Source: Rhizomys pruinosus
Lineage: Eukaryota; Chordata; Mammalia; Rodentia; Spalacidae
Reading direction: 5' to 3'
Length of the DNA stretch: 64,000 nucleotides
NCBI GenBank assembly: GCA_009823505.1
Contig: VZQC01010425.1
Coordinates: 3,267,810 to 3,331,809, forward strand
Shown: piece after piece, positions 1 through 11,500 of the stretch
Position numbering within the stretch: position 1 is the first letter of the stretch
How the letters are laid out: every line of letters begins with the position of its first letter
Program-made: the position numbers and the translations under genes
The notes under the pieces: generated by a model
Told to the model about the DNA's origin: nothing
Databases searched by the model: none
The model's input: only the letters and a program-made list of their open reading frames with translations

Positions 1-31
<31 letters not shown>
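1..31. repeat. Poly-G run at the window edge
   Basis: Thirty-one consecutive G residues open the window and are followed abruptly by ordinary mixed sequence. A pure G run of this length is rare in mammalian DNA. It may be a sequencing or contig-edge artefact, but a true G tract cannot be excluded from sequence alone. Confidence 0.8.
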
Positions 32-33
<2 letters not shown>

Positions 34-424
34 TCTTCAGCCCGCTCCCCGGCACCTGCCGCTGGGCTCAGGAGATCTCCTACAGATGCTTTTAAGAAAC
101 CATGGAGCAGCTCTGCACAGAGGTTCTGCATTCCTTACAAAGGAGTTAAAGAGGCTGTGAACAAACATCTGTGCCCTGAGCCAGGGGGTCCTGCCATCAG
201 CAGAGTGGGGCATCTGCAAAGCTCAGGCGGCCTCCTAGGAGAGAATCCAGCCAAGAGGGTGAAGAGAATATGTCTGTGAGCCCCCAGGCCGTAGGCCCGT
301 GTTCTCCAGGCTTTGGCTTAGACACTACAAATTCTTGGAGCCTTTGTTCCCTCAGAAGAGTGCCCCGGTCAAGAGCTACGTCCATGGAGATTCACCTTTA
401 CTTGACCTGGGAATAGCCACATAA
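32..424. other. Intergenic sequence, nothing recognised
   Basis: No repeat, RNA gene or plausible coding region was recognised. The short open frames on the minus strand show no familiar domain. Confidence 0.5.
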
Positions 425-982
425 TGGTTAAGTTTGTGTGTGTGTGTATACAAAATCAAGTCTATGTATATCATATCAATTGTGGTACAATATAAACTAT
501 GTATACTTGGATATGTATGTGTGCAGTATCAATTATATACAGAGACCATGTTTGCAATCTCAGCACTCAGATGTTGAAGCAGGATTGCTACAAGTTCAAG
601 GTCAGCCTGGGCTACGTAGTGAGTTCCAGGCCAACCTGGGTTACAGTGTGAGTCCCTGTCTCAAAAAAATAAAAATAAAACAAATAAAGTACCTCCGTAT
701 CCCATTAATGATATAAAAAATTTATATATATATATATATGGGAGTATATATGTGTGAAATATCAATTATATACATATCAGTTCTATACATATGTTTATAC
801 AAGCCCTATCAGTTGTGTACATATGTTTATATGTATATAATATCAATTATGTATTTATACATTACTTAGTTACATATAAATCTTTTATACACATAAGTTT
901 ATATGTGCATATATTTGTATCATATGTTTGTGTGTGTGTCAGTTATATGTGTGTTTGTGTATTTAAAATTCTCTTTTGGTAA
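425..982. repeat. AT/TG-rich low-complexity tract around a B1 fragment
   Basis: The tract consists of degenerate TATA, ATGT and TGTG runs, and the phrase tatcaattat recurs at about 524, 760 and 842. It reads as an old compound microsatellite into which the B1 fragment at 549-690 was placed. Confidence 0.7.
549..690 (+). mobile_element. B1 SINE, divergent
   Basis: The 3' two thirds of a B1 are recognisable: cagcactcag, gttcaaggtcagcctgggct, gagttccaggccaacctggg and ccctgtctcaaaaa, ending in an A-rich tail. The 5' part with the pol III A box is largely lost. It is more diverged than most other B1 copies here. Confidence 0.8.
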
Positions 983-1081
983 GAAACCCAGGGCTTATGA
1001 ATGTAATCGATTAAACAGACATACCAAGAGGACAAATAGCTGTTGGTAATCATCATTTCAAGATCTCAATGCCATATTAAC

Positions 1082-1314
1082 TTTTTTATTTTCTTTAATT
1101 TTATTTATTATTTTTATGTGTATGAATGTACTGTCTGCATGTAGGTTGGTGCACCCATGTTGTGCAATACCTCAGAGGTCAGAAGAGGGCATTGGAGTCC
1201 CCTGGAACTGGAGTTAAAGACGGTTCTTAGCTGCCATGTGGGTGCTGGGAATTGAACCCGGTCCTCTGCAAGAGCAGTCAGTGCTCTTAACCTGCTGAGC
1301 CATCTCTCCAGCCC
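1082..1314 (-). mobile_element. B2 SINE
   Basis: The minus strand reads ggggctggagagatggctcagc, then agagcactgactgctcttgcagagga, the B box ggttcaattccc and the A-rich tail. B2 is a tRNA-derived SINE moved by LINE-1 machinery. This copy is near full length and lacks the extra ~18-bp internal duplication seen in other B2 copies of the window. Confidence 0.93.
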
Positions 1315-1464
1315 CACACTTTTTTTTGAGACAGGGTCTCCCTATAGCCCCAGCTGGCCCAGAACTCACTCTGCAGACCAGGCTGGCCTTGAACTCACAG
1401 AGTGTCTGCCTGCCTCTGCATCCAGAGTGCTAGGATTAAAGGCGTGCACCACCATGGCTGGCTT
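1315..1464 (-). mobile_element. B1 SINE
   Basis: The complement of a typical B1, with gagacagggtctccctata, ctggccttgaactcacagag and ggattaaaggcgtgcaccac. It lies directly between two minus-strand B2 segments, so the three form one SINE cluster. Confidence 0.93.
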
Positions 1465-1563
1465 AAAGATGGTTCTTAGCCGCCATGTGGGTGCTGGGGA
1501 TGGAACCTGGGTCCTCTGCAAGAGCAGTCAGTGCTCTTAACTGCCGAGCCATCTTCCAGCCCA
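1465..1563 (-). mobile_element. B2 SINE, 5' part only
   Basis: Only the tRNA-like half of a B2 is present, from the agagatgg start to the ctaagaaccat segment. It ends where the B1 begins, so the B1 or the neighbouring B2 probably truncated it. Confidence 0.85.
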
Positions 1564-2942
1564 ACTATATCAACTTTAAATAAGAGAGCCAAAGTATAAG
1601 GTAGAAACAACAAAACAAACCGAGAGATAAGGAGAGGCATCCAGGCCTCACTGCAGAGCTGAGTGTTTCTTGGAGACACGCCAGGGTGTCTGAAGCTCTT
1701 GCCCCAGGAAGGTTCCCTTGCTCTGAAGACTGGGAGCATGGTGGGTATTTCATGGAGATGGGAAGAAACGGAAGCACAGAGGTTAAGTAAATTCCCAAGA
1801 ACATTCTGATTAACGAGTGACTGTTTCGGAACATATATTAACACTTAAATGTCGTCTCTCTTTGTGCAACTTAAAGAGTGGAGGATTTTTAGAAATGGAA
1901 CTTTCCGGAAACTCTAAAGATGTAATCATGTTTTTTTTCTCTCTTGACCAAGAGGAATGTATTGCAGAAATTTGAAATACTTCCCCCATTGATTTCTCAA
2001 AGTTCCTAACAGATTAACTCTCAATCTGCATTTTCAAGCATTACAAGAAAATCAGAGTCACTCCTGAGCTTGTTCAACTTGGTTACTCTTGAACCAAAAC
2101 CATAAAATCACAGAAGGGGCTTAAGAAAATAGAGAAAACAGTCCTGCGGCTGGTGGTAACTATGGTCCACCTTCAGCCAATGAATACATATACTCAAGAA
2201 TGCCATCAAGTTTTCCTGGTGTTTATTTTTGACACCTTCATGAGTGGTGAGCTGAGCTGACCTGGCTGTCATTTTTCAGTACAGGGAAAATGCTGGGCGG
2301 GACCAGGATCTGTGCTGAAGCATGGGGCCATGACCCTGGACACAATGTCTCCTCTGGGCTTGGTCGGTCTCTGTCAGTCACAGCTCAGAGGTGATCATGT
2401 CTGGCCTGGCTCTGATGTGTAACATGAGCAGTACCACAGCAGTGGGTGTCCTTTCCTCTCACAATTTTCCCCATATCTGTGTTGTAAAGGAGAGGGGACC
2501 ACCCCGGGTCTCTACCATCCTTTGCTCCACACTCTGTGTCTAACAGGGGGAAGCAAGTCCAATCACAGAGCTGGCTGGCAGAGATGAACAAAGGATGCTC
2601 AGTGGCCTGTTCTGGGGTGAAGTATCCAGGTTCCTGGTGTGGTGTGGACGTTTTTGTTTTCTTGCCCCTCTAAAAAGCCAAATCTTGGGACTTTAAAGAA
2701 AGAAGTAAAAGGTATAGTCACAAAAGATGTTCCACAGCATTAAGAGGAAGCAAACTACTCAAAAAGCCAGGCCATAAACTCTGACAAAACCCAGAAGAGA
2801 TTCATGTATCAATAACTTGATAAACTCTCTCAGAATCAGATGCTATGTGTGGCTGCTTAGCCAAAACAGAAACAGTCAGCATCTCTTGCCTTCTATCACA
2901 GAGCTGCAGAGAGGAGAGAGATGCTATGACATAGCACTTTTA
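1564..2942. other. Intergenic sequence, nothing recognised
   Basis: Single-copy-looking DNA with no SINE, LINE or coding homology that I can identify. Two overlapping minus-strand open frames of 122 and 89 codons at 1,476-1,844 are partly made of the neighbouring B2 and have no recognisable domain. Confidence 0.5.
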
Positions 2943-3052
2943 GTGCACACACACACATGCACATATACAATATACACAGCTATATATATCTACATGTGTG
3001 TGCACATTCACATGTACATACACATATTCATACACACATTTGCCCAAACCTT
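2943..3052. repeat. CA/TATA mixed simple repeat
   Basis: Short CA runs alternate with TATA, CATG and CATA steps, which is an interrupted (CA)n microsatellite. Confidence 0.75.
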
Positions 3053-3295
3053 GATAACACCAATCAGTTACAGAGATCCATAACTGGAATTATAAACATA
3101 CTATGACCATAACAATGTCAGCTTTTTTCATGTCTTTTAAATAAAATATATTAGTGAACATCCCGATGCTGTGTTTTTCTAAAGCCTGAGAAACAACTGG
3201 CAAAGGTCTACCACCTGTAGAACTTGTTGAGTAGGAACAGGTTAAAATTGTAAATTTCTGCACTTGAGAGATTGTGAACATTAGGAAACCACACA

Positions 3296-3296
3296 G

Positions 3297-3346
<50 letters not shown>
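3296..3346. repeat. (CA)n microsatellite
   Basis: A nearly pure (AC)n run of about 15 units is preceded by (ACATAC) steps and ends in ATATAT. Confidence 0.95.
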
Positions 3347-3630
3347 TTGTTCACCCCATCCTAATCCTTCTCACTACTCAATGTGGAGTAAAATGTTATT
3401 CAACCCCACAACCAGGATCAATAGTGACAAATCAAGACAGAAATATGATTATTGATCTCAGCAATGGGCCCTGATGGCTGGCTATGGAGTCGTCCATGCT
3501 ACGTGCTGTCATTTACAGTGGCACAGGGAGGTTGTGTGAGAAACTGCAGTGTGGGACACAGAATTGTAACCTAGGAAGGAGTTGCTCTTTCAGTAGGAAG
3601 ATATTAGTTCTCTATGGTTGCTGTGAGAAA

Positions 3631-3757
3631 TTTTAATCCTAGCACTTGGGAGACAGAGCCAGGCGGATCTCTGTGAGTTCAAGAACAGCCTGGTCTACAG
3701 AGTGAGCTCCAGGCCAGCTAGGACTAAAGGGAGACCCTGTCTCAAAAAAACCAAAAC

Positions 3758-3808
<51 letters not shown>

Positions 3809-3810
3809 AA
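3631..3810 (+). mobile_element. B1 SINE, 5'-truncated, with (AAAT)n tail
   Basis: It starts inside the B1 body at ttttaatcctagcacttggg, so it lacks the first ~25 bases. It ends with a long (AAAT)n expansion of about 15 units derived from the poly(A) tail. Confidence 0.92.
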
Positions 3811-3817
3811 TTACTTT

Positions 3818-3831
3818 AAAATGAGGTCCTT
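3818..3831. repeat. Target-site duplication, left copy
   Basis: The 14-mer aaaatgaggtcctt recurs exactly at 4,501-4,514. It brackets the whole B2-B2-B1 block. Confidence 0.9.
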
Positions 3832-4047
3832 GGGGCTGGAGAGATGGCTCTGAGCTTAAGGGCACCAACTGCTCTTGCAGAGGACCCGGGTTCAATTCCC
3901 AGCACCCACATGGAAGCTAAGAACCGTCTTTAACTCCAGTTCCAAGGGAATATCCTATGCCCTCTTCTGACCTCTGCAGCATTGCATGACACTGGTGCAC
4001 CAGTCTACAAGCAGACAGTACACTCATACACAAAAAAATAATAAATA
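3832..4047 (+). mobile_element. B2 SINE, outermost of a nested block
   Basis: A full-length B2 begins exactly after the left 14-bp target-site duplication, and its A-rich tail reaches the next B2. It lacks the internal 18-bp duplication. Because the matching duplication lies only after the later B1, the second B2 and the B1 must have entered this element's tail. Confidence 0.92.
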
Positions 4048-4303
4048 GGGGCTGGAGAGATGGCCTAGCAGTTAAGAGCACCGACTGCTCTTGCAGAGGA
4101 ACCGGGTTCGATCCCCAGCACCCACATGGTGGCTAAGAACCATCTGTAACTCCAATTCCAGGAGAACTCCAGTTCCAGGGGAATCCGACACCCTCTTCTG
4201 ACCTCCGCAGCATTGCACAACATGGGTGCACAAACCTACATGAAGACAGTACACATAAAAAATAAATAAAATTTAAAAAATAAATAAATAAATAAATAAA
4301 TAA
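4048..4303 (+). mobile_element. B2 SINE, duplicated-segment subtype
   Basis: A full B2 with A box, B box (gggttcgatcccc) and an (AAAT)n tail. It carries the two near-copies aactccaattccagga and aactccagttccaggg side by side, which mark a B2 subtype seen repeatedly in this window. Confidence 0.93.
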
Positions 4304-4452
4304 TGCTGGGCATGGTGGTGCACGCCTTTAATCCTAGCACTTGGGAGGCAGAGGCAGGCAGATCTTTGTGAGTTCAAGGCCAGCCTGGTCTACAGAGTGA
4401 GTTCCAGGACAGCTGGGGCTACAGGGAGACCCTGTCTCGAAAAGACCAAATA

Positions 4453-4490
<38 letters not shown>

Positions 4491-4500
4491 ATTTTTTTTA
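4304..4500 (+). mobile_element. B1 SINE with (ATA)n tail
   Basis: A complete B1 runs from gctgggcatggtggtgcacg to ccctgtctcgaaaagacc, then (ATA/ATT)n expanded from the tail. It ends at the right target-site duplication at 4,501. Confidence 0.93.
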
Positions 4501-4514
4501 AAAATGAGGTCCTT
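4501..4514. repeat. Target-site duplication, right copy
   Basis: Exact second copy of aaaatgaggtcctt; see 3,818. Confidence 0.9.
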
Positions 4515-5629
4515 AACAAAAGACAGACACACTTGGAGCCCTGAGGGCCTGAAGTTCCCTGTCAGAGCTCCAGCAGGCCAGGCTTCCTCCAACAAGACAC
4601 AGAAGACTACATAGTGTCCAGTTCTGGACTCAGAGCCCAGTGCCTAACATTGGTGGCTACTGTTTATCCAGCAGGATGAGGCATATAGACCCATCAGTCA
4701 ATGGGCTTGGAAGGATCCACCTTCATTTAATGTCTCAGGTGAGTATTTATAACCAGTTCTCCAAGTCAGCTTCTTCATGGAGGGAAATAAGTTCAACACT
4801 TTGATGGTCCTGAGCCCAACTCCCTGCCTATGGCAGGCTCATCTTCAGGTGTCATATATGCCCGTGCTCTGCTCCACTGCCCGGAGCTGGGATATGGTGA
4901 AGAAGCAGTCCTGCCACCCCATGTCGGCATGCTCAACATCACGTTTACCACCGAACACAGCTCTCCCTGTCTGATTCATCCCCACTGGATACTTGCAGCC
5001 ACCTCTCTGATGGAAACCTTCCCCCACACCCCTATAACTCTGGAATAGGTACAACAGCTACCAAGTAGTAACTACACTTCTAGTAACTAAGCAACCCCAT
5101 GGACCCCTGGAGAAAGGTGACTATGCCCTTCATACGAACTTGCAGCCCCACCTTCCAATCCCCAAACATTTCTAGCTCCAGTTGTTACTGGATGAACATG
5201 AAGAAGCCTCTCACTGCACCCTCCTCCAAGTCTCCTTACTGCCCCCCACCACCACACCCTCCTCTTCCATGGCTCCTTACTCTTCCTTCAGTGTCCTCTC
5301 TGCAGCCTGCTCTGGACACCTGCCATGTTGTGATGGCCACAGTACAGCCCACCAGACCACCATTGACACCCCAAAGCATACCATCCAATTTCCAAACCAT
5401 ACTGGAGTGGTCACTGCAAACAATACCATGATGCCTGGTGGGACTGAATACAAGCAAATGTCACTTCAGTGTGGACAGTTTGTGCCCTTTAACTTCCACG
5501 TCATGTCTGCATTTTGAGCCTGTTTTCATCTTCCCTTTGCCACGTGATTGCTCAATTGGCCTTGCTGACTCTCCTTCCTACAGAACAAACATCTGCTTTG
5601 CCATTTTCCAGATGTTTCCCATCTGTCCT
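4515..5629. other. Intergenic sequence, nothing recognised
   Basis: Several overlapping open frames of 70 to 111 codons occur on both strands between 4,777 and 5,677. None shows a known motif and the frames overlap one another, so I treat them as chance. Confidence 0.5.
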
Positions 5630-5996
5630 GCTTTGCTTTCTGTTGCTGTGATAAATACCATGATCAAAGCATGTTGATGAGGAAAGGATTTATTTCATTT
5701 TACATTTCCCAAATCACAATCTGTCACCAAGCAAAGGCAGGGCAGGAACTGGAGCGGGGACCAAGGAGGGCCGCCACTTCCCACTAGCTTGCCCCTGGCT
5801 CACTCATCTCCCTTTCCTCTACAGCCCAGGCCCCCACGTCTAGGGGTGGCTCTGCTCACAGACGACTGAGCCCTCCCACATCAACTAGCAGTTAATAAAA
5901 TGCCTCGCAGACATGGCCAAAGGCCAATGTGATCAAGGAAATTTTTCAGGTAAGGGTCCCTCTTCCCAGGTGACTCTAGTTTACGACCAGTTGACA
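5630..5996 (+). mobile_element. Common rodent interspersed repeat, family not assigned
   Basis: The block begins with ctttctgttgctgtgataaa and runs through caggaactggagc, cctcccacatcaact and tgactctagttt to cagttgacaaaaacc. The same element in the other orientation is seen at 31,822-32,190, 42,195-42,545 and 60,424-61,020. It is a repeat type common in rodent genomes, but I do not assign a formal name from memory. Confidence 0.75.
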
Positions 5997-7866
5997 AAAA
6001 CCACCCAGCACATCATCTGTTTTACATTTAGTACCATTTGCTCAAAGCTTGATTACTGGAGTTATTTACATTGATGTAGTCTGATGGTCTTATCTTTTAG
6101 TATTTCAAACTGTTCCCATTACTATTTATAAAAAGAGTAACACACCAACATATTATCTTATTTTCTGTTCCTTTTCCTGGCTCTTGTTGCTCCTCTTCCT
6201 TCCTTGACTTTTCCACACTGGCTGCCCCTCTTTCCCTGGACCCTTGAAGAAAGTCCATCCCCTTCCACACTGAGCACATACCTTCCAGCCCTCTGCAGGT
6301 CCCTGCCTCATCCCTACTCTCCCAGCACCCTGCACAGCCTTCTTCTATCAGAGCACTATTCTGTCCATCTTGGGTACTGTATAACCTTTGTGGGGTCAGA
6401 GAAGATCCCACATCTGGGGCTTAGCTAGTTCCTTTGATAAAAGGGCATACTAGAATGTGTAGTGGTGGCACAGATCGTCAACTCGTGAGGAAGCCCAACT
6501 GGTGGGCAGATCATAGGGACTAAAGGCAGGGGGTCACTGTGCAGAGCTTCACTTTGTGGTGCCTTAGCCTCCTCTCCTCCTGACATCAGTGTGTGGCCGG
6601 TCCCCAAGCCTGTCTTGAACTTGCCCTTATAGTGGGACCCTGCACAGACACACATGACTCTGTGAATTAAGCATGTTTGCCACTGTGATTCAGGCAACAA
6701 GAGAGGTCGGGGTCTCTGAGCCCATGAGTTCTGGCTCCGAGTGTGACTCTGACTCTCATCTACCAGGTAGAGAGGGACAGTGAACAGCCAACCTGACTTG
6801 TGTGACCAGCAATGCCTCCCATGCCGGGCTGTACTTAGACCACCTGCTGTGTGGTTGGTAGATCTGCCCTATGACCATCGTGAGGGTCTCCTTAAACACA
6901 CAGCATTTAATGTGGAAGCCCCATCATTTCAAATAGATTGTCTTTAGAACCTTCCCCAGGAGAAATTCCACTTCTCTGTGTCAGAAAATATGTAAAAGCC
7001 TGGCTGTCTACTTGTGGTCTGTTTCATCTTATCACATACACTGTGAATCATGTACAGATATTCCTGGACTCACAGTGGATTGATATGCCAATAAACCATC
7101 CCAAATTCAAAATACCATGAATCAAACAGAGCATTTAGAACATCTAACTACCAAACATCAGAGCCTAGTGTAGCCTACCTTAAATGCACTCAGAACAATT
7201 GTATTTGGCTATAGTTGGGCAAAACTATAGAACACAAATTTTCATAAGAATGTTTAATAACATTTGATTGGACATTTAATAATGTGTAATTGAACATTGG
7301 AAAACAAAATGATGTCATAATTGTGCTTCTGCACCATTGGAAAGACAACAGCTGAGCCATCATTAGTTGGAGACCATCTGCATTCATAGTGTACTTGGCT
7401 GCTGGGAAGCTCAATGCAAACAGGACTATGTGCTACCTGCTACATGCACTTAGTCACATGTTCCTAGGCTCTAGCCTGACACTGCCTATTTCTCCTGTTC
7501 ATCTAGACTGGCCGGACTAAGGATTTCATGCATTTGTGCTATTAACATTATGGAAACATTTCACTTTTTAAATAGATGACTCTTTGACATCTAGATTTTT
7601 GCTGCCTGGAGAGGCAAAAACAAATGGAATTGATAGAAGCTTTCCTCAGAGTCTGGGCACTCACACTACCTGACTATAGCCTAGTTATTAATGGGACTTG
7701 GGTTCAACCCCCTGCCTGTGTCCTTCTCCACCCTCCCTCCCTCCATCTCTCTTAACTGTATGTTCATTTGTATATGATACAAACACTTCTTCATAATACC
7801 CATTTTATATGTTTGAAGTTGTTGCTGCTATTGGAGGCTCCAGATCAGAAGACTCAGCGTTGGAAT
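5997..7866. other. Intergenic sequence, nothing recognised
   Basis: No SINE or LINE core was recognised. The open frames here (for example 6,097-6,411 on the minus strand) have no recognisable domain. Confidence 0.5.
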
Positions 7867-7881
7867 GAAAATTCACTGCCT
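7867..7881. repeat. LINE-1 target-site duplication, left copy
   Basis: The 15-mer gaaaattcactgcct is repeated exactly at 12,735-12,749, just after the A-rich tail of the LINE-1. Confidence 0.95.
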
Positions 7882-7894
7882 ATTCATACCAGAG

Positions 7895-8584
7895 ATGCAG
7901 GGATGGTTCAACATATGAAAATCAATAAATATCATCAAACATATAAATGGACTGAAGGACAAAAACCACACCATCATCTCAATTGACACGGAGAAAGCCT
8001 TTGACAAGATCAAGCATCCCTTCATGTTTAAAGTCCTAGAGGGAATTGGACTGGAAGGATCATTCCTCAATGTAATCAAAGCCATATACAGGAAACCCAC
8101 AGCCAATGTCATCCTAAATGGGGAAACAACAGAAGCGTTCCCCTTAAAGGTAGGAACTCGACAAGGCTGCCCCCTGTCACCACTCCTTTTCAATATAGTG
8201 CTGGAAACCCTTGCTAGGGCAATAAGGCAAGAAAAGGAAATTAAAGGAGTTCTAATTGGAAAAGAGGAAGTCAAGCTATCCCTTTTTGCTGATGATATGA
8301 TTGTGTACCTAAGGGATACTAAGAACTCCACCAGAAGACTCCTAGAAATGATTAAGAGCTTTAGTAAAGTGGCAGGATACAAAATAAATCTAGAAAAATC
8401 AGTAGCCTTTCTTTACACCAACAACATGCAACTGAAGAAGGACTACAAGGAGACCTTTCCACTCACAATAGCCTCAAAAACAATAAAATACCTAGTAATG
8501 AAACTAACCAAAGACACCAAGGATCTCTACAACAAAAATTTTAAACCCCTGAAAAAGGAAATTGAGGAAGACATCAGAAGATGA
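7895..8584 (+). pseudogene. LINE-1 ORF2 reverse transcriptase fragment
   Basis: The reading frame covers the fingers and palm of a LINE-1 ORF2 reverse transcriptase. The longest open part starts at a methionine at 8,024 that is internal to the ORF, not a native start. Visible motifs are [15 protein letters not shown] (residues 44-58 from that methionine) and the catalytic FADD box (residues 88-91, bases 8,285-8,296). Upstream the same frame is broken by a TGA in place of an arginine codon near 7,917. It ends at a TGA where the family has a conserved tryptophan (8,582-8,584). ORF2 of an active element has about 1,275 residues, so this is a dead fragment. Confidence 0.93.
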
Positions 8585-11500
8585 ACAAACCTCCCATGCT
8601 CATGGATTGGGAAAATAAATATAGTAAAAATGTCCATCCTACCCAAACTAGTGTACAGATTTAATGCAATCCCAGATCAAATCCCCAAAGAGTTTCTTCA
8701 ACAGGCTTGGAAAAAAAAAAGTCCCAAATTATACAGGGTTTTGTAAAAAAAAAAAAAAGGACCCTGAAATAGCCCAAAGCAACCCTACAAAAAAGAGCAA
8801 TACAGGGGGGGGGGGGGACTATTCTGATCGGGTGTGATATCGCACTTCTACCAGACATAACTCTACAAGGGCTATAGGTCATAAAAATAGCCTGTATCGG
8901 CACTCAAAAACAAAGACCAGTTGACCAATGGAAATAAAAACCTGAAAGATCATCCAATACCCTTGGAGCTCATAAATTATTTCCAGCACCTCTATTTGAC
9001 CAAGGGGGCCAAGAAAAAGACAAGACCACAATGGAGGAAAGGACAGCATCTTCAGTAAGTTGTGTGTTGGCAAACTGAATCCACCCACTAGAGCTAGATA
9101 GAAGAATGAAATAAAAATTAAACCTACCTCTCACCATGTACATTAAAAGTCAACTTCCATAATGATTCAAGACCTCACGTTGAAACCCCAAAACTGCGGT
9201 GGGTGTGAAGAAAAGAAGAACTTGGCGCAGCACTACAAACATAAGGCTAGGAAAAAGATACCTTCTAAACTCAGAGAAAGCGCCCTTTGCACAAGAAATA
9301 AGATCGACAATTGACAATGGGACTCATTATAAAACTCAAAAGTTTCTGTACATTCAAAAGAAACAATATAGGAAGTGAAGAGAGGGAAAGAAACTCACAG
9401 ATGGGAAGAGGAACCTTCACTGCAGTACATCTGACAAAGCAATTAATTTCCAGAGTATACAAAGCTATCAAACAACAAGACGAAGAAAGAAAAACAAAAT
9501 GAATCACTCACTCAGAAGATGGAGCCAAAGATCCTGAATAGAGACTTCACAGAGGAGTGAATTAAAGATGTGCTGAGAACACGAAACAATTCTTAAAATC
9601 AGAAGTGTTCCAGCATCGCAATAAGATAAGGGAAATGCAAATTAAACACCACTTTGAAATTCATCTTACTCCAATAAGACTGGCTGCAGGACAGGAAATT
9701 ATGGCAATGATACCAAGGGCGGGAGGTTGTTGGGGAAAGGGGAACTATCCTCCATTGCTGGTGGACATGTAAACTTAGTTACAGTGCCACTATGGAAAGC
9801 AGTGGTGAGAATACCCTTAGAAGATCCAAAAATAGCTCTCCTATGACCAGTCAATACCACTCTGCAGAGTGATACAATGCACAAGCTTATTTTATTGCAG
9901 CTCTTTACGAATAGCAAAGCTGGGAACATGGCATGGGAACCAGTCCCAGTTTGCCCCTCAAACTGACGAGACGGAAAGAAAATGTGAATGTATGTACATG
10001 TTCAATGGAGTTCTTTATGCAGCGGGGTATTAATCTAAAGAGGGACAACATCGTATGAACTTGTTAGGTGAATATGGGATGGAGCTCTAGAGACATATTA
10101 GTGAAGTACACGTGCTCCAGAAAAAGTAAAAACAACGGTATATCAATGGTGTCCGCTCAGGTGGATGCTAGTACCAATAACTCCAGATAAATAGGTCTGT
10201 GGTAGAGGGCATAGCAAGATAGTTAAAAGAACAACAACAGGGAAAGACTGCAATCAGAAAATGGACCTGAAATGGGAGTGGTTGATGGGAAAGAGGGTTA
10301 GGAGGGACGGGGGTAGGAGGGCAGGGCTGGTGTGATATGCACAAAAATTGGAGGCATGATGAATTGCCCACGGGCGTGAGGTCAACAATAGCTCGTTGTG
10401 CCCAGACACTGGTCTACAGGTGGTGCTGGGTGTTAGGACTTAGTAAAAGTAAATCTGGGTAGCCTAAAACAACAGGGTGCGTACAGGCCGGGATAAAACA
10501 GTAATGCAGTCTGAGTAAAGTGCTAGATATAAGTTCGGGTTGTCCACATTTGGTTACAGAAAATGGTACACACAGTAACGTTTGGGATGGCACATACAAA
10601 TATGTTCTCTCTATAAGGTCCTCTGTTGTACAGTCTCACCTTTGTAGCATTCTCTTTCATCGTATAAGATATTTTTATTAACGTAAAATTAAGTTTGCTT
10701 TTCCCAAGTTAACTCATATACAGTCACCAAAACTAGACTGGGTGAATTTGATGAGAATCCTTGTGCCTTTGATTCACAAGACCCTATGGTATGTATGAAT
10801 ACAAGCTGCTGGAGATTGGGTTTTTTTCAAACAAAAAGTCAAGACAAAAAAAAAAAAGGGGGGGAATACATGTCAGGGACGATGACATGAAAACAGTTCT
10901 CGTCAAAAACCGTTGCATATTGCAAATAACTACTTTTTTTGGGAAAGAAGATTGCTTGTTTCACAGGTCAAAAACGTTCACCAAATTTAACAAAAGGACT
11001 GAGAAAGAAAAGATTACAGCTTCTGGCATTGAGAAGTGATGTACCAGAAAGTGCCAACTGAAAGTCTGACCCGTCTGAATTCTAACATGAAAGGAAGAGA
11101 AAACGAGCCTCAGATTGCTACAGACATCCAACCCTCTGGGATCCTACTTGTAACAACTATTTATAATGATGTCCTAATGTTGAAAACTCTAGGCTTCAGG
11201 TGCTCACATAAGGTGATTAGACTATAGAGACGGGTCGTCACCGTACCCCTCCAGGAACAAAGAGATATGGGGTGGAGTGAGGCGTCGTTCTCCAACTGAT
11301 AATTGGGAGACAAAACTATTATCAGAGTGTAATCTTTAGTAAAACCATGTGAAAAAACGCCCTCTTGGTAAGGGCTGACGAATAGACACTAGGAACTGCT
11401 GAATGAAGGTTAGCTGAGTTATTCTCATATTCAGAAACACCACAAAACATAGCTAAACGTTCTCCTTTAAGCTAGCACGTAAGCAAATAGATATTTAATA

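Noticed and set aside
8024..8584. A functional reverse transcriptase gene
   Set aside because: It is a fragment of LINE-1 ORF2 with stops at both ends and no endonuclease domain or native start.
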